From Apostichopus japonicus (taxonomy: Eukaryota; Echinodermata; Holothuroidea; Aspidochirotida; Stichopodidae), in NCBI RefSeq assembly GCF_037975245.1, contig NC_092567.1, forward strand, positions 12,974,876 to 13,038,875: a stretch of 64,000 nt of DNA, given 5' to 3'. How positions within the stretch are numbered: the stretch's first letter is position 1; each line of letters opens with the position of its first letter. This document shows, in pieces, positions 12,901 through 27,900 of this stretch. The position numbers were made by a program, and so were the translations under genes. The notes below the pieces were generated by a model. The model ran no database searches. It had not been told where the DNA came from and was given only the letters and a program-made list of their open reading frames with translations.

Positions 12901-15900
12901 ATCGAATGTGCGGTACCGATCAAACGAATGTGCGGTACCGATCAATCGAATGTGCTGTATCGATCAATCGAACGTCCGGTATCGATAAATCGAATGTGCG
13001 GTACCGATCAATCGAATGTGAGGTACCGATCAACGAATGTGCGCTACCAATCAATCGAAAGTGCGGTATCGATCAATCGAAAGTGCGGTATCGATCAGTC
13101 GAATGTGCGGTATCGATCAATCGAATGTCCGGTATCGATAAATCGAATGTGCGGTACCGATCAATCGAATGTACGGTACCGATCGATCGAATGTGCGGTA
13201 CCGATCAAACGAATGTGCGGTACCGATCGATCGAATGTGCGGTACCGATCAAACGAATGTGCGGTACCGATCAATCGAATATGCGGTACCGATCGATCGA
13301 ATGTGCGGTACCGATCAATCGAATGTGCGGTACCGATCAATCGAATGTGCGGTATCGATAAATCGAATGGGCGGTACCGATCAAACGAATGTGGGGTACC
13401 GATCAATTGAATGTGCGGTACCAATCGATCGAATGTGCGGTATCGATAAATCGAATGTACGGTACCAATCGATCGAATGTGCGGTATCGATCAATCGAAT
13501 GTACGGTACCAATCAATCGAATGTGCGGTATCGATCGATGAAATGTTCGGTACCGATCAATCGAATGTGCAGTATCGATCGATCGAATGTTCGGTACCGA
13601 TCAATCGAATGTTCGGTATCGATCAATCGAATAGGCGGTACCGATAAATCGAATGTGCGGTACCGATCAATCGAATGTGCGGTACCAATCGATCGATCGA
13701 ATGTGCGGTACCGATCAAACGAATGTGCGGTACCGATCAATCGAATGTGCGGTATCGATCAATCGAATGTGCGGTACCGATCAACGAATGTGCGCTACCA
13801 ATCAATCGAAAGTGAGATATCGATCAATCGAATGTGCGTTATCGATCAGTCGAATGTGCGGTATCGATCAATCGAATGTGCGTTATCGATCAGTCGAATG
13901 TGCGGTATCGATCAATCGAATGTCCGGTATCGATAAATCGAATGTGCGGTACCAATCAAACGAATGTGCGGTACCGATCAATCCAATGTGCGGTACCAAT
14001 CGATCGAATTAGCGGTATCGATCAATCGAATGTACGGTACCAATCAATCGAATGTGCGGTATCGATCGATGAAATGTTCAGTACCGATCAATCGAATGTG
14101 CAGTATCGATCGATCGAATGTTCGGTACCGATCAATCGAATGTTCGGTATCGATCAATCGAATGTGCGGTACCGATCAATCGAATGTGCGGTACCGATCA
14201 ATCGAATGTGCGATACCAATCGATCGATCGAATGTGCGGTACCGATCGAACGAATGTGCGGTACCGATCAATCGAATGTGCGGTATCGATCAATCGAATG
14301 TCCGGTATCGATAAATCGAATGTGCGGTACCGATCAATCGAATGTGCGGTACCGATCAACGAATGTGCGCTACCAATCAATCGAAAGTGCGGTATCGATC
14401 AATCGAATGTGCGGTATCGATAAATCGAATGTGCGGTATCGATCAATCGAATGTCCGGAATCGATAAATCGAATGTGCGGTACCAATCGATCGAATGTGC
14501 GGTATCGATCAATCGAATGTGCGATACCAATCGATCGAATGTGCGGTATCGATCAATCGAATGTACGGTACCGATCAATCGAATGTGCGGTATCGATCGA
14601 TGGAATGTTCGGTACCGATCAATCGAATGTGCGGTATCGATCGATCGAATGTTCGGTACCGATCAATCGAATGTTCGGTATCGATCAATCGAATGTGCGG
14701 TACCGATCAATCGAATGTGCGGTACCGATCAATCGAATGTGCGGTATCGAATAATATAATGTTCGGTACCGATCAATCGAATGTGCGGTATCGATCAATC
14801 GAATGTCCGGTATCGTTAAATCGAATGTGCGGTACCGATCAATCGAATGTGCAGTACCGATCAATCGAATGTGCGGTACCGATCAATCGAATGTGCGGTA
14901 CCAATCGATCGATAGAATGTGCGGTACCGATCAAACGAATGTGCGGTACCGATCAATCGAATGTGCGTTATCGATCAATCGAATGTCCGGCATCAATAAA
15001 TCGAATGTGCGGTACCGATCAATCGAAAGTGCGGTATCGATCAATCGAATGTGCGGTATCGATAAATCGAATGTGCGGTATCGATCAATATAATGTTCGG
15101 TACCGATCAATCGAATGTGCGGTATCGATCAATCGAATGTCCGGTATCGATAAATCGAATGTGCAGTACCGATCAATCGAATGTGCGGTACCGATCAATC
15201 GAATGTGCGGTACCAATCGATCGATCGAATGTGCGGTACCGATCAAACGAATGTACGGTACCGATCAATCGAATGTTCGGTACCGATCAATCGAATGTTC
15301 GGTATCGATCAATCGAATGTGCGGTACCGATCAATCGAATGTGCGGTACCGATCAATCGAATGTGCGGTACCAATCAATCGAATGTGCAGTACCAATCGA
15401 TCGATCGAATGTGTGGTACCGATCAAACGAATGTGCGGTACCGATCAATCGAATGTGCGTTATCGATCAATCGAATGTCCGGCATCAATAAATCGAATGT
15501 GCGGTACCGATCAATCGAATGTGCGGTACCGATCAAACGAATGTGCGGTACCGATCAATCAAATGTGCGGTATCGATCGATCGAATGTGCGGTACTGATC
15601 AAACGAATGTGCGGTACCGATCAATCGAATGTGCGGTATCGATAAATCGAATGTGCGGTATCGATCAATATAATGTTCGGTACCGATCAATCGAATGTGC
15701 GGTATCGATCAATCGAATTTCCGGTATCGATAAATCGAATGTGCAGTACCGATCAATCGAATGTGCGGTACCGATCAATCGAATGTGCGGTACCAATCGA
15801 TCGATAGAATGTGCGGTACCGATCAAACGAATGTGCGGTACCGATCAATCGAATGTTCGGTACCGATCAATCGAATGTTCGGTATCGATCAATCGAATGT

Positions 15901-18900
15901 GCGGTACCGATCAATCGAATGTGCGGTACCGATCAATCGAATGTGCGGTACCAATCGATCGATCGAATGTGCGGTACCGATCAAACGAATGTGCGGTACC
16001 GATCAATCGAATGTGCGTAACCGATCAATCGAATGTGCGGTATCGATTGATGAAATGTGCAGTATCGATCGATCGAATGTTCGGTACCGATCAATCGAAT
16101 GTTCGGTATCGATCAATCGAATAGGCGGTACCGATCAATCGAATGTCCGGTATCGATAAATCGAATGTGCGGTACCGATCAATCGAATGTGCGGTACCGA
16201 TCAATCGAATGTGCGCTACCAATCAATCGAAAGTGCGGTATCGATCAATCGAATGTGCGGTATCGATCAGTCGATAGTGCGGTATCGATCAATCGAATGT
16301 CCGGTATCGATAAATCGAATGTGCGGTACCAATCAAACGAATGTGCGGTACCGATCAATCGAATGTGCGGTACCAATCGATCGAATGTGCGGTATCGATC
16401 AATCCAATGTACGGTACCGATCAATCGAATGTGCGGTATCGATAAATCGAATGTGCGGTATCGATCAATATAATGTTCGGTACCGATCAATCGAATGTGC
16501 GGTATCGATCAATCGAATTTCCGGTATCGATAAATCGAATGTGCAGTACCGATCAATCGAATGTGCGGTACCGATCAATCGAATGTGCGGTACCAATCGA
16601 TCGATCGAATGTGCGGTACCGATCAAACGAATGTGCGGTACCGATCAATCGAATGTTCGGTACCGATCAATCGAATGTTCGGTATCGATCAATCGAATGT
16701 GCGGTACCGATCAATCGAATGTGCGGTACCGATCAATCGAATGTGCGGTACCAATCGATCGATCGAATGTGCGGTACCGATCAAACGAATGTGCGGTACC
16801 GATCAATCGAATGTGCGTAACCGATCAATCGAATGTGCGGTACCGATCAATCGAATGTGCGGTACCGATCAATCGAATGTGCGGTACCGATCAAACGAAT
16901 GTGCGGTACCGATCAATCGAATATGCGGTACCGATCAATCGAATGTGCCGTACCGATCAATCGAATGTTCGGTATCGATCAATCGAATGTGCGGTATCGA
17001 TAAATCGAATGTGCGGTACCGATCAAACGAATGTGCGGTACCGATCAATCGAATATGCGGTACCAATCGATCGAATGTGCGGTATCGATCAATCGAATGT
17101 ACGGTACCAATCAATCGAATGTGCGGTATCGATTGATGAAATGTGCAGTATCGATCGATCGAATGTTCGGTACCGATCAATCGAATGTTCGGTATCGATC
17201 AATCGAATAGGCGGTACCGATCAATCGAATGTCCGGTATCGATAAATCGAATGTGCGGTACCGATCAATCGAATGTGCGGTACCGATCAACGAATGTGCG
17301 CTACCAATCAATCGAAAGTGCGGTATCGATCAATCGAATGTGCGGTATCGATCAGTCGATAGTGCGGTATCGATCAATCGAATGTCCGGTATCGATAAAT
17401 CGAATGTGCGGTACCAATCAAACGAATGTGCGGTACCGATCAATCGAATGTGCGGTACCAATCGATCGAATGTGCGGTATCGATCAATCCAATGTACGGT
17501 ACCAATCAATCGAATGTGCGGTATCGATCGATGAAATGTTCGGTACCGATCAATCGAATGTGCAGTATCGATCGATCGAATGTTCGGTACCGATCAATCG
17601 AATGTGCGGTACCGATCAATCGAATGTGCGGTATCGATCAATATAATGTTCGGTACCGATCAATCGAATGTGCGGTATCGATCAATCGAATGTCCGGTAT
17701 CGATAAATCGAATGTGCAGTACCGATCAATCGAATGTGCGGTACCGATCAATCGAATGTGCGGTACCAATCGATAGATCGAATGTGCGGTACCGATCAAA
17801 CGAATGTGCGGTACCGATCAATCGAATGTGCGTTATCGATCAATCGAATGTCCGGTATCGATCAATCGAATGTGCAGTACCGATCAATCGAATGTGCGGT
17901 ACCGATCAATCGAATGTGCGGTACCAATCGATCGATCGAATGTGCGGTACCGATCAAACGAATGTGCGGTACCGATCAATCGAATGTGCGTTATCGATCA
18001 ATCGAATGTCCGGCATCAATAAATCGAATGTGCGGTACCGATCAATCGAATGTGCGGTACCGATCAAACGAATGTGCGGTACCGATCAACCGAATGTGCG
18101 GTATCGATCGATCGAATGTGCGGTACCGATCAATCGAATGTCCGGTATCGATAAATCGAATGTGCAGTACCGATCAATCGAATGTGCGGTACCGATCGAT
18201 CGAATGTGCGGTACCAATCGATCGAATTAGCGGTATCGATCTATCGAATGTACGGTACCAATCAATCGAATGTGCGGTATCGATCGATGAAATGTTCGGT
18301 ACCGATCAATCGAATGTGCAGTATCGATCGATCGAATGTTCGGTACCGATCAATCGAATGTTCGGTATCGATCAATCGAATGTGCGGTACCAATCAATCG
18401 AATGTGCGATACCAATCGATCGATCGAATGTGCGGTACCGATCAAACGAATGTGCGGTACCGATCCATCGAATGTGCGGTACCAATCGATCGAACGAATG
18501 TGCGGTACCGATCAAACGAATGTGCGGTACCGATCAATCGAATGTGCGGTATCGATCAATATAATGTTCGGTACCGATCAATCGAATGTGCGGTATCGAT
18601 CAATCGAATTTCCGGTATCGATAAATCGAATGTGCAGTACCGATCAATCGAATGTGCGGTACCGATCAATCGAATGTGCGGTACCAATCGATCGATAGAA
18701 TGTGCGGTACCGATCAAACGAATGTGCGGTACCGATCAATCGAATGTTCGGTACCGATCAATCGAATGTTCGGTATCGATCAATCGAATGTGCGGTACCG
18801 ATCAATCGAATGTGCGGTACCGATCAATCGAATGTGCGGTACCAATCGATCGATCGAATGTGCGGTACCGATCAAACGAATGTGCGGTACCGATCAATCG

Positions 18901-21900
18901 AATGTGCGTAACCGATCAATCGAATGTGCGGTACCGATCAATCGAATGTGCGGTACCGATCAATCGAATGTGCGGTACCGATCAAACGAATGTGCGGTAC
19001 CGATCAATCGAATATGCGGTACCGATCAATCGAATGTGCCGTACCGATCAATCGAATGTTCGGTATCGATCAATCGAATGTGCGGTATCGATAAATCGAA
19101 TGTGCGGTACCGATCAAACGAATGTGCGGTACCGATCAATCGAATGTGCGGTACCAATCGATCGAATGTGCGGTATCGATCAATCGAATGTACGGTACCA
19201 ATCAAACGAATGTGCGGTATCGATTGATGAAATGTGCAGTATCGATCGATCGAATGTTCGGTACCGATCAATCGAATGTTCGGTATCGATCAATCGAATA
19301 GGCGGTACCGATCAATCGAATGTCCGGTATCGATAAATCGAATGTGCGGTACCGATCAATCGAATGTGCGGTACCGATCAACGAATGTGCGCTACCAATC
19401 AATCGAAAGTGCGGTATCGATCAATCGAATGTGCGGTATCGATCAGTCGATAGTGCGGTATCGATCAATCGAATGTCCGGTATCGATAAATCGAATGTGC
19501 GGTACCAATCAAACGAATGTGCGGTACCGATCAATCGAATGTGTGGTACCAATCGATCGAATGTGCGGTATCGATCAATCCAATGTACGGTACCGATCAA
19601 TCGAATGTGCGGTATCGATAAATCGAATGTGCGGTATCGATCAATATAATGTTCGGTACCGATCAATCGAATGTGCGGTATCGATCAATCGAATTTCCGG
19701 TATCGATAAATCGAATGTGCAGTACCGATCAATCGAATGTGCGGTACCGATCAATCGAATGTGCGGTACCAATCGATCGATCGAATGTGCGGTACCGATC
19801 AAACGAATGTGCGGTACCGATCAATCGAATGTGCGGTATCGATTGATGAAATGTGCAGTATCGATCGATCGAATGTTCGGTACCGATCAATCGAATGTTC
19901 GGTATCGATCAATCGAATAGGCGGTACCGATCCATCGAATGTGCGGTACCAATCGATCGAACGAATGTGCGGTACCGATCAAACGAATGTGCGGTACCGA
20001 TCAATCGAATGTGCGGTATCGATCAATCGAATGTCCGGTATCGATAAATCGAATGTGCGGTACCGATCAAACGAATGTGCGGTACCGATCAATCGAATGT
20101 GCGGTACCGATCAATCGAATGTGCGGTATCGATCAGTCGATAGTGCGGTATCGATCAATCGAATGTCCGGTATCGATAAATCGAATGTGCGGTACCAATC
20201 AAACGAATGTGCGGTACCGATCAATCGAATGTGCGGTACCAATCGATCGAATGTGCGGTATCGATCAATCCAATGTACGGTACCAATCAATCGAATGTGC
20301 GGTATCGATCGATGAAATGTTCGGTACCGATCAATCGAATGTGCAGTATCGATCGATCGAATGTTCGGTACCGATCAATCGAATGTGCGGTACCGATCAA
20401 TCGAATGTGCGGTATCGATCAATATAATGTTCGGTACCGATCAATCGAATGTGCGGTATCGATCAATCGAATGTCCGGTATCGATAAATCGAATGTGCAG
20501 TACCGATCAATCGAATGTGCGGTACCGATCAATCGAATGTGCGGTACCAATCGATCGATCGAATGTGCGGTACCGATCAAACGAATGTGCGGTACCGATC
20601 AATCGAATGTGCGTTATCGATCAATCGAATGTCCGGTATCGATCAATCGAATGTGCAGTACCGATCAATCGAATGTGCGGTACCGATCAATCGAATGTGC
20701 GGTACCAATCGATCGATCGAATGTGCGGTACCGATCAAACGAATGTGCGGTACCGATCAATCGAATGTGCGTTATCGATCAATCGAATGTCCGGCATCAA
20801 TAAATCGAATGTGCGGTACCGATCAATCGAATGTGCGGTACCGATCAAACGAATGTGCGGTACCGATCAACCGAATGTGCGGTATCGATCGATCGAATGT
20901 GCGGTACCGATCAAACGAATGTGCGGTACCGATCAATCGAATGTGCGGTATCGATAAATCGAATGTGCGGTATCGATCAATATAATGTTCGGTATCGATC
21001 AATCGAATGTGCGGTATCGATCAATCGAATGTCCGGTATCGATAAATCGAATGTGCAGTACCGATCAATCGAATGTGCGGTACCGATCGATCGAATGTGC
21101 GGTACCAATCGATCGAATTAGCGGTATCGATCTATCGAATGTACGGTACCAATCAATCGAATGTGCGGTATCGATCGATGAAATGTTCGGTACCGATCAA
21201 TCGAATGTGCAGTATCGATCGATCGAATGTTCGGTACCGATCAATCGAATGTTCGGTATCGATCAATCGAATGTGCGGTACCAATCAATCGAATGTGCGA
21301 TACCAATCGATCGATCGAATGTGCGGTACCGATCAAACGAATGTGCGGTACCGATCCATCGAATGTGCGGTACCAATCGATCGAACGAATGTGCGGTACC
21401 GATCAAACGAATGTGCGGTACCGATCAATCGAATGTGCGGTATCGATCAATCGAATGTCCGGTATCGATAAATCGAATGTGCGGTACCGATCAAACGAAT
21501 GTGCGGTACCGATCAATCGAATGTGCGGTACCGATCAATCGAATGTGCCGTACCGATCAATCGAATGTTCGGTATCGATCAATCGAATGTGCGGTATCGA
21601 TCAATCGAATGTCCGGCATCAATAAATCGAATGTGCGGTACCGATCAATCGAAAGTGCGGTATCGATCAATCGAATGTGCGGTATCGATAAATCGAATGT
21701 GCGGTATCGATCAATATAATGTTCGGTACCGATCAATCGAATGTGCGGTATCGATCAATCGAATGTCCGGTATCGATAAATCGAATGTGCAGTACCGATC
21801 AATCGAATGTGCGGTACCGATCAATCGAATGTGCGGTACCAATCGATCGATCGAATGTGCGGTACCGATCAAACGAATGTACGGTACCGATCAATCGAAT

Positions 21901-24900
21901 GTTCGGTACCGATCAATCGAATGTTCGGTATCGATCAATCGAATGTGCGGTACCGATCAATCGAATGTGCGGTACCGATCAATCGAATGTGCGGTACCCA
22001 TCAATCGAATGTGCAGTACCAATCGATCGATCGAATGTGTGGTACCGATCAAACGAATGTGCGGTACCGATCAATCGAATGTGCGTTATCGATCAATCGA
22101 ATGTCCGGCATCAATAAATCGAATGTGCGGTACCGATCAAACGAATGTGCGGTACCGATCAATCAAATGTGCGGTATCGATCGATCGAATGTGCGGTACT
22201 GATCAAACGAATGTGCGGTACCGATCAATCGAATGTGCGGTATCGATAAATCGAATGTGCGGTATCGATCAATATAATGTTCGGTACCGATCAATCGAAT
22301 GTGCGGTATCGATCAATCGAATTTCCGGTATCGATAAATCGAATGTGCAGTACCGATCAATCGAATGTGCGGTACCGATCAATCGAATGTGCGGTACCAA
22401 TCGATCGATAGAATGTGCGGTACCGATCAAACGAATGTGCGGTACCGATCAATCGAATGTTCGGTACCGATCAATCGAATGTTCGGTATCGATCAATCGA
22501 ATGTGCGGTACGGATCAATCGAATGTGCGGTACCGATCAATCGAATGTGCGGTACCAATCGATCGATCGAATGTGCGGTACCGATCAAACGAATGTGCGG
22601 TACCGATCAATCGAATGTGCGTAACCGATCAATCGAATGTGCGGTACCGATCAATCGAATGTGCGGTACCGATCAATCGAATGTGCGGTACCGATCAAAC
22701 GAATGTGCGGTACCGATCAATCGAATATGCGGTACCGATTAATCGAATGTGCCGTACCGATCAATCGAATGTTCGGTATCGATCAATCGAATGTGCGGTA
22801 TCGATAAATCGAATGTGCGGTACCGATCAAACGAATATGCGGTACCGATCAATCGAATGTGCGGTACCAATCGATCGAATGTGCGGTATCGATCAATCGA
22901 ATGTACGGTACCAATCAAACGAATGTGCGGTATCGATTGATGAAATGTGCAGTATCGATCGATCGAATGTTCGGTACCGATCAATCGAATGTTCGGTATC
23001 GATCAATCGAATAGGCGGTACCGATCAATCGAATGTCCGGTATCGATAAATCGAATGTGCGGTACCGATCAATCGAATGTGCGGTACCGATCAACGAATG
23101 TGCGCTACCAATCAATCGAAAGTGCGGTATCGATCAATCGAATGTGCGGTATCGATCAGTCGATAGTGCGGTATCGATAAATCGAATGTCCGGTATCGAT
23201 AAATCGAATGTGCGGTACCAATCAAACGAATGTGCGGTACCGATCAATCGAATGTGCGGTACCAATCGATCGAATGTGCGGTATCGATCAATCCAATGTA
23301 CGGTACCGATCAATCGAATGTGCGGTATCGATAAATCGAATGTGCGGTATCGATCAATATAATGTTCGGTACCGATCAATCGAATGTGCGGTATCGATCA
23401 ATCGAATTTCCGGTATCGATAAATCAAATGTGCAGTACCGATCAATCGAATGTGCGGTACCGATCAATCGAATGTGCGGTACCAATCGATCGATCGAATG
23501 TGCGGTACCGATCAAACGAATGTGCGGTACCGATCAATCGAATGTTCGGTACCGATCAATCGAATGTTCGGTATCGATCAATCGAATGTGCGGTACCGAT
23601 CAATCGAATGTGCGGTACCGATCAATCGAATGTGCGGTACCAATCGATCGATCGAATGTGCGGTACCGATCAAACGAATGTGCGGTACCGATCAATCGAA
23701 TGTGCGTAACCGATCAATCGAATGTGCGGTACCGATCAATCGAATGTGCGGTACCGATCAATCGAATGTGCGGTACCGATCAAACGAATGTGCGGTACCG
23801 ATCAATCGAATATGCGGTACCGATCAATCGAATGTGCCGTACCGATCAATCGAATGTTCGGTATCGATCAATCGAATGTGCGGTATCGATAAATCGAATG
23901 TGCGGTACCGATCAAACGAATGTGCGGTACCGATCAATCGAATATGCGGTACCAATCGATCGAATGTGCGGTATCGATCAATCGAATGTACGGTACCAAT
24001 CAATCGAATGTGCGGTATCGATTGATGAAATGTGCAGTATCGATCGATCGAATGTTCGGTACCGATCAATCGAATGTTCGGTATCGATCAATCGAATAGG
24101 CGGTACCGATCAATCGAATGTCCGGTATCGATAAATCGAATGTGCGGTACCGATCAATCGAATGTGCGGTACCGATCAACGAATGTGCGCTACCAATCAA
24201 TCGAAAGTGCGGTATCGATCAATCGAATGTGCGGTATCGATCAGTCGATAGTGCGGTATCGATCAATCGAATGTCCGGTATCGATAAATCGAATGTGCGG
24301 TACCAATCAAACGAATGTGCGGTACCGATCAATCGAATGTGCGGTACCAATCGATCGAATGTACGGTATCGATCAATCCAATGTACGGTACCAATCAATC
24401 GAATGTGCGGTATCGATCGATGAAATGTTCGGTACCGATCAATCGAATGTGCAGTATCGATCGATCGAATGTTCGGTACCGATCAATCGAATGTGCGGTA
24501 CCGATAAATCGAATGTGCGGTATCGATCAATATAATGTTCGGTACCGATCAATCGAATGTGCGGTATCGATCAATCGAATGTCCGGTATCGATAAATCCA
24601 ATGTGCAGTACCGATCAATCGAATGTGCGGTACCGATCAATCGAATGTGCGGTACCAATCGATCGATCGAATGTGCGGTACCGATCAAACGAATGTGCGG
24701 TACCGATCAATCGAATGTGCGTTATCGATCAATCGAATGTCCGGTATCGATAAATCGAATGTGCAGTACCGATCAATCGAATGTGCGGTACCGATCAATC
24801 GAATGTGCGGTACCAATCGATCGATCGAATGTGCGGTACCGATCAAACGAATGTGCGGTACCGATCAATCGAATGTGCGTTATCGATCAATCGAATGTCC

Positions 24901-27900
24901 GGCATCAATAAATCGAATGTGCGGTACCGATCAATCGAATGTGCGGTACCGATCAAACGAATGTGCGGTACCGATCAACCGAATGTGCGGTATCGATCGA
25001 TCGAATGTGCGGTACCGATCAAACGAATGTGCGGTACCGATCAATCGAATGTGCGGTATCGATAAATCGAATGTGCGGTATCGATCAATATAATGTTCGG
25101 TACCGATCAATCGAATGTGCGGTATCGATCAATCGAATGTCCGGTATCGATAAATCGAATGTGCAGTACCGATCAATCGAATGTGCGGTACCGATCAATC
25201 GAATGTGCGGTACCAATCGATCGATCGAATGTGCGGTACCGATCAAACGAATGTGCGGTACCGATCAATCGAATGTTCGGTACCGATCAATCGAATGTTC
25301 GGTATCGATCAATCGAATGTGCGGTACCGATCAATCGAATGTGCGGTACCGATCAATCGAATGTGCGGTACCAATCGATCGATCGAATGTGCGGTACCGA
25401 TCAAACGAATGTGCGGTACCGATCAATCGAATGTGCGTAACCGATCAATCGAATGTGCGGTACCGATCAATCGAATGTGCGGTACCGATCAATCGAATGT
25501 GCGGTACCGATCAAACGAATGTGCGGTACCGATCAATCGAATATGCGGTACCGATCAATCGAATGTGCCGTACCGATCAATCGAATGTTCGGTATCGATC
25601 AATCGAATGTGCGGTATCGATAAATCGAATTTGCGGTACCGATCAAACGAATGTGCGGTACCGATCAATCGAATATGCGGTACCAATCGATCGAATGTGC
25701 GGTATCGATCAATCGAATGTACGGTACCAATCAATCGAATGTGCGGTATCGATTGATGAAATGTGCAGTATCGATCGATCGAATGTTCGGTACCGATCAA
25801 TCGAATGTTCGGTATCGATCAATCGAATAGGCGGTACCGATCAATCGAATGTCCGGTATCGATAAATCGAATGTGCGGTACCGATCAATCGAATGTGCGG
25901 TACCGATCAACGAATGTGCGCTACCAATCAATCGAAAGTGCGGTATCGATCAATCGAATGTGCGGTATCGATCAGTCGATAGTGCGGTATCGATCAATCG
26001 AATGTCCGGTATCGATAAATCGAATGTGCGGTACCAATCAAACGAATGTGCGGTACCGATCAATCGAATGTGCGGTACCAATCGATCGAATGTGCGGTAT
26101 CGATCAATCCAATGTACGGTACCAATCAATCGAATGTGCGGTATCGATCGATGAAATGTTCGGTACCGATCAATCGAATGTGCAGTATCGATCGATCGAA
26201 TGTTCGGTACCGATCAATCGAATGTGCGGTACCGATCAATCGAATGTGCGGTATCGATCAATATAATGTTCGGTACCGATCAATCGAATGTGCGGTATCG
26301 ATCAATCGAATGTCCGGTATCGATAAATCGAATGTGCAGTACCGATCAATCGAATGTGCGGTACCGATCAATCGAATGTGCGGTACCAATCGATCGATCG
26401 AATGTGCGGTACCGATCAAACGAATGTGCGGTACCGATCAATCGAATGTGCGTTATCGATCAATCGAATGTCCGGTATCGATAAATCGAATGTGCAGTAC
26501 CGATCAATCGAATGTGCGGTACCGATCAATCGAATGTGCGGTACCAATCGATCGATCGAATGTGCGGTACCGATCAAACGAATGTGCGGTACCGATCAAT
26601 CGAATGTGCGGTACCAATCGATCGAATTAGCGGTATCGATCTATCGAATGTACGGTACCAATCAATCGAATGTGCGGTATCGATCGATGAAATGTTCGGT
26701 ACCGATCAATCGAATGTGCAGTATCGATCGATCGAATGTTCGGTACCGATCAATCGAATGTTCGGTATCGATGAATCGAATGTGCGGTACCAATCAATCG
26801 AATGTGCGATACCAATCGATCGATCGAATGTGCGGTACCGATCAAACGAATGTGCGGTACCGATCCATCGAATGTGCGGTACCAATCGATCGAACGAATG
26901 TGCGGTACCGATCAAACGAATGTGCGGTACCGATCAATCGAATGTGCGGTATCGATCAATCGAATGTCCGGTATCGATAAATCGAATGTGCGGTACCGAT
27001 CAAACGAATGTGCGGTACCGATCAATCGAATGTGCGGTACCGATCAATCGAATGTGCCGTACCGATCAATCGAATGTTCGGTATCGATCAATCGAATGTG
27101 CGGTATCGATCAGTCGAATGTGCGGTATCGATCAATCGAATGTCCGGTATCGATAAATCGAATGTGCGGTACCAATCAAACGAATGTGGGGTACCGATCA
27201 ATCGAATGTGCGGTACCAATCGATCGAATGTGCAGTATCGATCGATCGAATGTTCGGTACCGATCAATCGAATGTTCGGTATCGATCAATCGAATGTTCG
27301 GTACCGATCAATCGAATGTGCGGTATCGATCAATATAATATTCGGTACCGATCAATCGAATGTGCGGTACCAATCAAACGAATGTGCGGTACCGATCAAT
27401 CGAATGTGCGGTACCAATCGATCGAATGTGCGGTATCGATCAATCCAATGTACGGTACCAATCAATCGAATGTGCGGTATCGATCGATGAAATGTTCGGT
27501 ACCGATCAATCGAATGTGCAGTATCGATCGATCGAATGTTCGGTACCGATCAATCGAATGTGCGGTACCGATCAATCGAATGTGCGGTATCGATCAATAT
27601 AATGTTCGGTACCGATCAATCGAATGTGCGGTATCGATCAATCGAATGTCCGGTATCGATAAATCGAATGTGCAGTACCGATCAATCGAATGTGCGGTAC
27701 CGATCAATCGAATGTGCGGTACCAATCGATCGATCGAATGTGCGGTACCGATCAAACGAATGTGCGGTACCGATCAATCGAATGTGCGTTATCGATCAAT
27801 CGAATGTCCGGTATCGATAAATCGAATGTGCAGTACCGATCAATCGAATGTGCGGTACCGATCAATCGAATGTGCGGTACCAATCGATCGATCGAATGTG

